64,000 nucleotides of DNA from Apiospora phragmitis (Eukaryota; Ascomycota; Sordariomycetes; Amphisphaeriales; Apiosporaceae). The DNA lies in NCBI GenBank assembly GCA_038363925.1, contig JAQQWL010000001.1, positions 2,790,001-2,854,000 on the forward strand. Direction: 5' to 3'. How positions within the stretch are numbered: position 1 is the stretch's first letter; each line of letters opens with the position of its first letter. Shown here piece by piece: positions 60,504 to 64,000 of the stretch. The notes under the pieces are model-generated. The model was not told the origin of the DNA and ran no database searches. It worked only from the letters and a program-made list of their open reading frames with translations. The position numbers and the translations under genes were made by a program.

Positions 60504-61885
60504 TGCGGGCAGATGCCGATGCAGATGCTGTAGAATAACTAGAAGTACTGTTGGACGGGTAAGTGCCTGAGGGCTTCCTTTGGCCAGGCGTTGATACTGG
60601 GAAATTGGATAGTCTTGCACAGGTACAGCGTAGACTGGGCGAGATATAACAGAACGCATGTTTGCTTGGCCTACAAGGTTGAGCCCACGTTGGATAGAAG
60701 AAGTCATTGCGTCACAAGAATGCAATGCAATACTACGGAACGGAGTACATCTTGGTCACGTATGGCTGAGATCGTGGGACCTTATACCAAGCACAAATGC
60801 CTGATTGGAGCATGGGGCGGTCACCAATATTTGACGATGAAGTCTACGACGCTGGTGATGACGGCTTGACTCTGGGAGGGCTTGGCTAGTGGCGCATGGA
60901 GCTTGACTGGAGGAGCCACCCTCCTGAGCAAACCAAACCCACCCTCGCTTGTGGAGGGAGGCCGATCAATTGATACGGGAGTATTATATTCTAAATATGG
61001 TTGATTTTCTTCCGTCTCTTTATATTCGGTGCGCGCAATTGGTGGATCTCCAGATCTCGTTACTATTTCGGGCGCATGTCAAGGAAGTTCAGATGGGTCA
61101 ATGGGAGCCCCTCCTCATTGAGATTGACTGCGGCCCACTGGCCACCCCGCTGTAGCCAATTAACAGTGGGAGGTCGTGAAGCAATTCGCTTCCTGCACTA
61201 GTTAACCTACAGAGAGCTTCAAGTGCTTGACATGGACATCTCAGAGGCTGCATCTTGCTTGCTTGATCTCGATTATTCGCGTTCCACACATGCGCGAGGT
61301 GGACATGTCATCTCATATCCTGCAACATGCCGCTTACAAAGAAAGAAACGGCATGCGGCATTGAACCTGTCGTGTCGTGTCGTGTCGTGTCGTGTGTCGT
61401 GTCGTGTCGTGTCGTGTGTCGTGTCGTGTCGTGTCGAGTCGTGTCGTGTCAGAGTAAGCACATAGTTCGTTGTCGCGGCCAAGTCTCGCATACTCGCTGA
61501 GGTGCAAACCAGCCGACATTGGCATACTGCAGATATATCTGGCTGTCTGCATTAGCTGAGAAGAACCTTAGGTACGTCGCGCTTTGGAGAGGTAGGTGTA
61601 TCCCATAGTAAATAAGTCATGTAAATAGCAACAAGAGCAGCTCCTATCACCAGACCACCTGAATTGTTGACTTGACTCGCTTCGGTTGCATTTCTCTCCC
61701 GTAGCCCATGATTGCTGATTGTTAGTTCGTCCAGTGTTACCATACAAACCTGTGCTTGCTGGCAAACACACCCATCTTTGTTCTTGTAAAAGCCGCGTCT
61801 CTCGTGTGTTTGGTGCTTCTCTGCAATATCTTCATCCCATTGATTCCGATCTCCCCCTGACGGTTGGGTCAGTACAAGCATTTCA
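60504..61885. other. Intergenic between divergent genes
   Basis: About 1.4 kb containing both promoters. The only notable structure is the GTGTC pentanucleotide satellite at 61367-61450. Confidence 0.45.
61367..61450. repeat. GTGTC pentanucleotide microsatellite
   Basis: About 80 bases of CGTGT/GTGTC units with two 7-base GTGTGTC variants (about 61390 and 61417) and a single GAGTC change. Open frames inside it reflect the repeat and do not indicate genes. Confidence 0.93.
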
Positions 61886-63105
61886 ATGGCTGGTCTCAGA
61901 CTCACTCCCAAGCAGAAGCTCATCGGAACCATTGTGATTACGTTCTCCTTCTTTGTTGCCGAAATCGTTGGTATGTTCCTCTTTGTCATGATCCCAAATG
62001 CTCCAAGTCGCTGACTGATCGGACGTATGTATCCTGCAGTGGCCTTTATGACTGGCTCGTTGGCGTTACTTGCCGATGCCTTCCACTATGTAAGCCCATC
62101 GGAGACGGGAGAGACGTTGGCGAGGCTCATCTCCATCTAACTTTTGTTTCTTGGTCGCAGTTGAATGATCTCATCGGCTTCGTTGTCGCACTCGTTGCTG
62201 TCATCGTAAGTGCCAACCCCTTTAGCTCACTCAAACATCGACACGCAACTGATTACCCCCTCTAGATCTCCCAAGATGCAGATTCGCCGCAGGACTTGTC
62301 CTTTGGGTGGGCGCGCGCCTCTCTGCTGGGTGCATTCTTCAACGGTGTCTTCCTCCTGGCCCTGGGCGTTTCCATTTTCCTGCAGTCCATCGAGCGGTTC
62401 ATCTCCCTGAAGAGTAAGGCATACCCCCAATCCATGCTCTGGTATAGTGTGTGTGTATGTATGTTCTCACTAACTGCTATCTACAGAGATCGAGAATCCG
62501 AAGCTGGTGCTGATCATGGGCTGTGTTGGCCTCACCCTGAACATACTGAGCGCGACACTTCTACATGAGCACCATGGCCACCATCATCACAGTGATTCGG
62601 GTCATCATCATGCTCATCACAGCGACGGTATAGCTCCCGATGGGCTCGGATCTCCTACTACAGATAGCTCCGGAACCCTGACGGTAGGCATACACTCTCC
62701 TGTACTCGATTATTAAGTCAACAGCTGCGAGACTAATAATGATCCCCTTTGACAGCCCCTCAGCACCCACGCCGACCACCGTCATACCGCCGCCAAGTTG
62801 CAATCCTCATCCTCCTCGGGAGGCCGAGACCTCGGCATGCTCGGCGCCCTCACCCACGTCCTCAGCGACGCCCTGAACAACGTCGGCGTCATCATCGCGG
62901 CCCTCGTCGTCTGGGTCACACGCTACGACGCCCGCTTCTACGCCGACCCCGGCGTGAGCATGGGCATCGCCGTCATGATCCTTCTGTCGTCGCTGCCCCT
63001 CGTCAAGAACAGTGGCCGGATCCTGCTCCAGAGCGCTCCGCGCGGCGCCACTTGGACGATGTGAAGCATGATCTTGAAAAGGCATCTCTCTCTTTCTCTC
63101 TTTCT

Positions 63106-63150
<45 letters not shown>

Positions 63151-63549
63151 GTCTGATTCTCAAATTTGGGCTGCCAAGCTAACCTACTTACACCTCGACA
63201 GATTCCTGGCATCAACTCGGTGCACGAGCTACACATCTGGCGCCTAGATCAGACAAAAGCGGTGGCCTCGGCCCATGTGGTTGTTGGAGAGAACGACACT
63301 GTTGCCGACTTCATGGAGCGTGCCCGGACGGTCAATGAGTGCCTACACGCGTACGGCATTCACTCCACGACCTTGCAGCCGGAAGTCTCGGCCGCGACAC
63401 CCCCTACATCGACCACCAGTACCCTCGTGTCACCCTCTCCAGCCCCGACGATCAAAACAGGGCATGTAGACGAAACGGCTTGTCAGATGGTGGTCTGTGG
63501 CGAGTTTTGCAAAGCTCTCAAGTGCTGTGCAGGCTCGACGCCTCTGTAA
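61886..63549 (+). CDS. Vacuolar zinc transporter, cation diffusion facilitator (Zrc1/Cot1 type; one frame break)
   Basis: Seven exons: 61886-61970, 62040-62089, 62161-62205, 62266-62413, 62487-62683, 62756-63081 and 63202-63549. The CDF zinc-site residues are in ALLADAFHYLNDLI (HxxxD) and ALTHVLSDALNNVGV (HxxxD). A His-rich loop (EHHGHHHHSDSGHHHAHH) lies between helices 4 and 5, as in Zrc1/Cot1. The C-terminal cytosolic domain holds SVHELHIWRLDQTKAVASAHV. It moves zinc into the vacuole using the proton gradient. At 63048-63049 the frame breaks. One added C gives APRGAHLDDVKHDLEK, and that codon boundary meets the next exon in phase. The intron after it starts GC (GCATCT) and contains the (CT)n tract. 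The N-terminus and all other junctions fit canonical signals. Confidence 0.9.
63107..63147 (+). repeat. (CT)n microsatellite inside an intron
   Basis: About 40 bases of CT dinucleotide repeat in intron 6 of the zinc transporter, forming an unusually long polypyrimidine stretch. Confidence 0.9.
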
Positions 63550-64000
63550 ATGGTCAAACGGACAGATTACTCGAATTCCATTGAGTAGCGTGTGATTGAT
63601 GCAACCCGAGCCAGTCCGCTGGCTCGATCTTGCTCTCTATACCAATACATAATAATCAAGTCGAGTTTGCCAAATGAGCAATGCTACATATATTACACAC
63701 AATATTCTTCCTGTCTCCTAGAGGTTGGGAACCTCTCGGAGTATTCCCTCTTGATGTTTGTATGTAGTCAATTGCCTTCCCTGGGAATGATGGTGAGGGT
63801 AGCACTCCACATACCACCTGACGTTTCCGGGTGTTTGGTTCTGATTAAAACAGGACGCGAATCCTGCACGCAAACCATTCCAGTACGCCGATATCGGGCT
63901 GGTAATGTAATCACCAGGTTCTCATGGTGACTTTGTACAATTTCAATCTCAGCATTAGAAAGAATTAACCTTCACGCATAAATGACGCCAAGTTACCTGG
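63550..64000. other. 3' flank of the zinc transporter, no gene seen
   Basis: No supported coding sequence in the last 450 bases. Confidence 0.35.

Noticed and set aside
61273..61552. Short open frames over the GTGTC repeat
   Set aside because: Produced entirely by the pentanucleotide repeat; repetitive HDTTRHD-type translation.
1..64000. tRNA or rRNA genes
   Set aside because: No cloverleaf-like A/B box pair or rRNA core sequence was noticed; a covariance-model scan would be needed to exclude them fully.

Overview
This window is nuclear DNA of a filamentous ascomycete, most likely a Sordariomycete and perhaps Sordariales/Chaetomiaceae-like. The evidence is short GT-AG introns of about 55-125 nt, GC-rich third codon positions, a het-c homologue, fungal plant-cell-wall hydrolases, and one sharply bounded AT-rich block that carries the signature of repeat-induced point mutation (RIP). 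The species call is inference from gene content.

Layout. 1-5.1 kb: het-c (+) and a quinate/sugar-type MFS transporter (-). 6.7-12.7 kb: a small secreted Cys-rich protein (-), a fungal-specific protein with a nuclease-like signature followed by a 9-bp minisatellite (+), and an unrecognised gene (-). 13-18.3 kb: a VIT-vWA protein (-) and a GH43 arabinan-active enzyme (-). 20.7-28 kb: a membrane-anchored histidine acid phosphatase (+), a damaged GH128-like glucanase (+), a SET protein (-) and a decayed HET-domain gene (-). 28.6-32.6 kb: an AIM6-like protein (+) and a PL4 rhamnogalacturonan lyase (-). 33-43.3 kb: a cytochrome P450 remnant, then a nested transposon. 44-46 kb: a secreted FAD amine/amino-acid oxidase-like protein (+). 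47.5-49.3 kb: a vacuolar Ca2+/H+ antiporter (-). 53.2-58.9 kb: the SEACIT/GATOR1 subunit Iml1 (-). 59.4-60.5 kb: a short-chain dehydrogenase (-). 61.9-63.5 kb: a Zrc1/Cot1-type zinc transporter (+).

The transposon block resolves at base level. A Fot1/pogo-like DNA transposon (33753-43253, TA duplications, about 50-bp terminal inverted repeats) was interrupted inside its N-terminal helix-turn-helix region by a chromodomain-bearing Ty3/Gypsy element (35387-43015). The Gypsy element has two 628-bp LTRs and a TAAAG duplication. Both are RIP-mutated, with the Fot1 second catalytic Asp and the RT YLDD converted to Asn.

A second cross-cutting signal: about ten otherwise well-preserved genes each carry one or two single-base frame breaks that sit at short homopolymers, mostly a missing C/G. 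They include the conserved genes iml1 and the zinc transporter. This looks like uncorrected consensus error rather than mass gene death, so these genes are annotated as coding with the break noted. Real decay is limited to the P450, the HET gene, the transposons and probably the GH128 gene.
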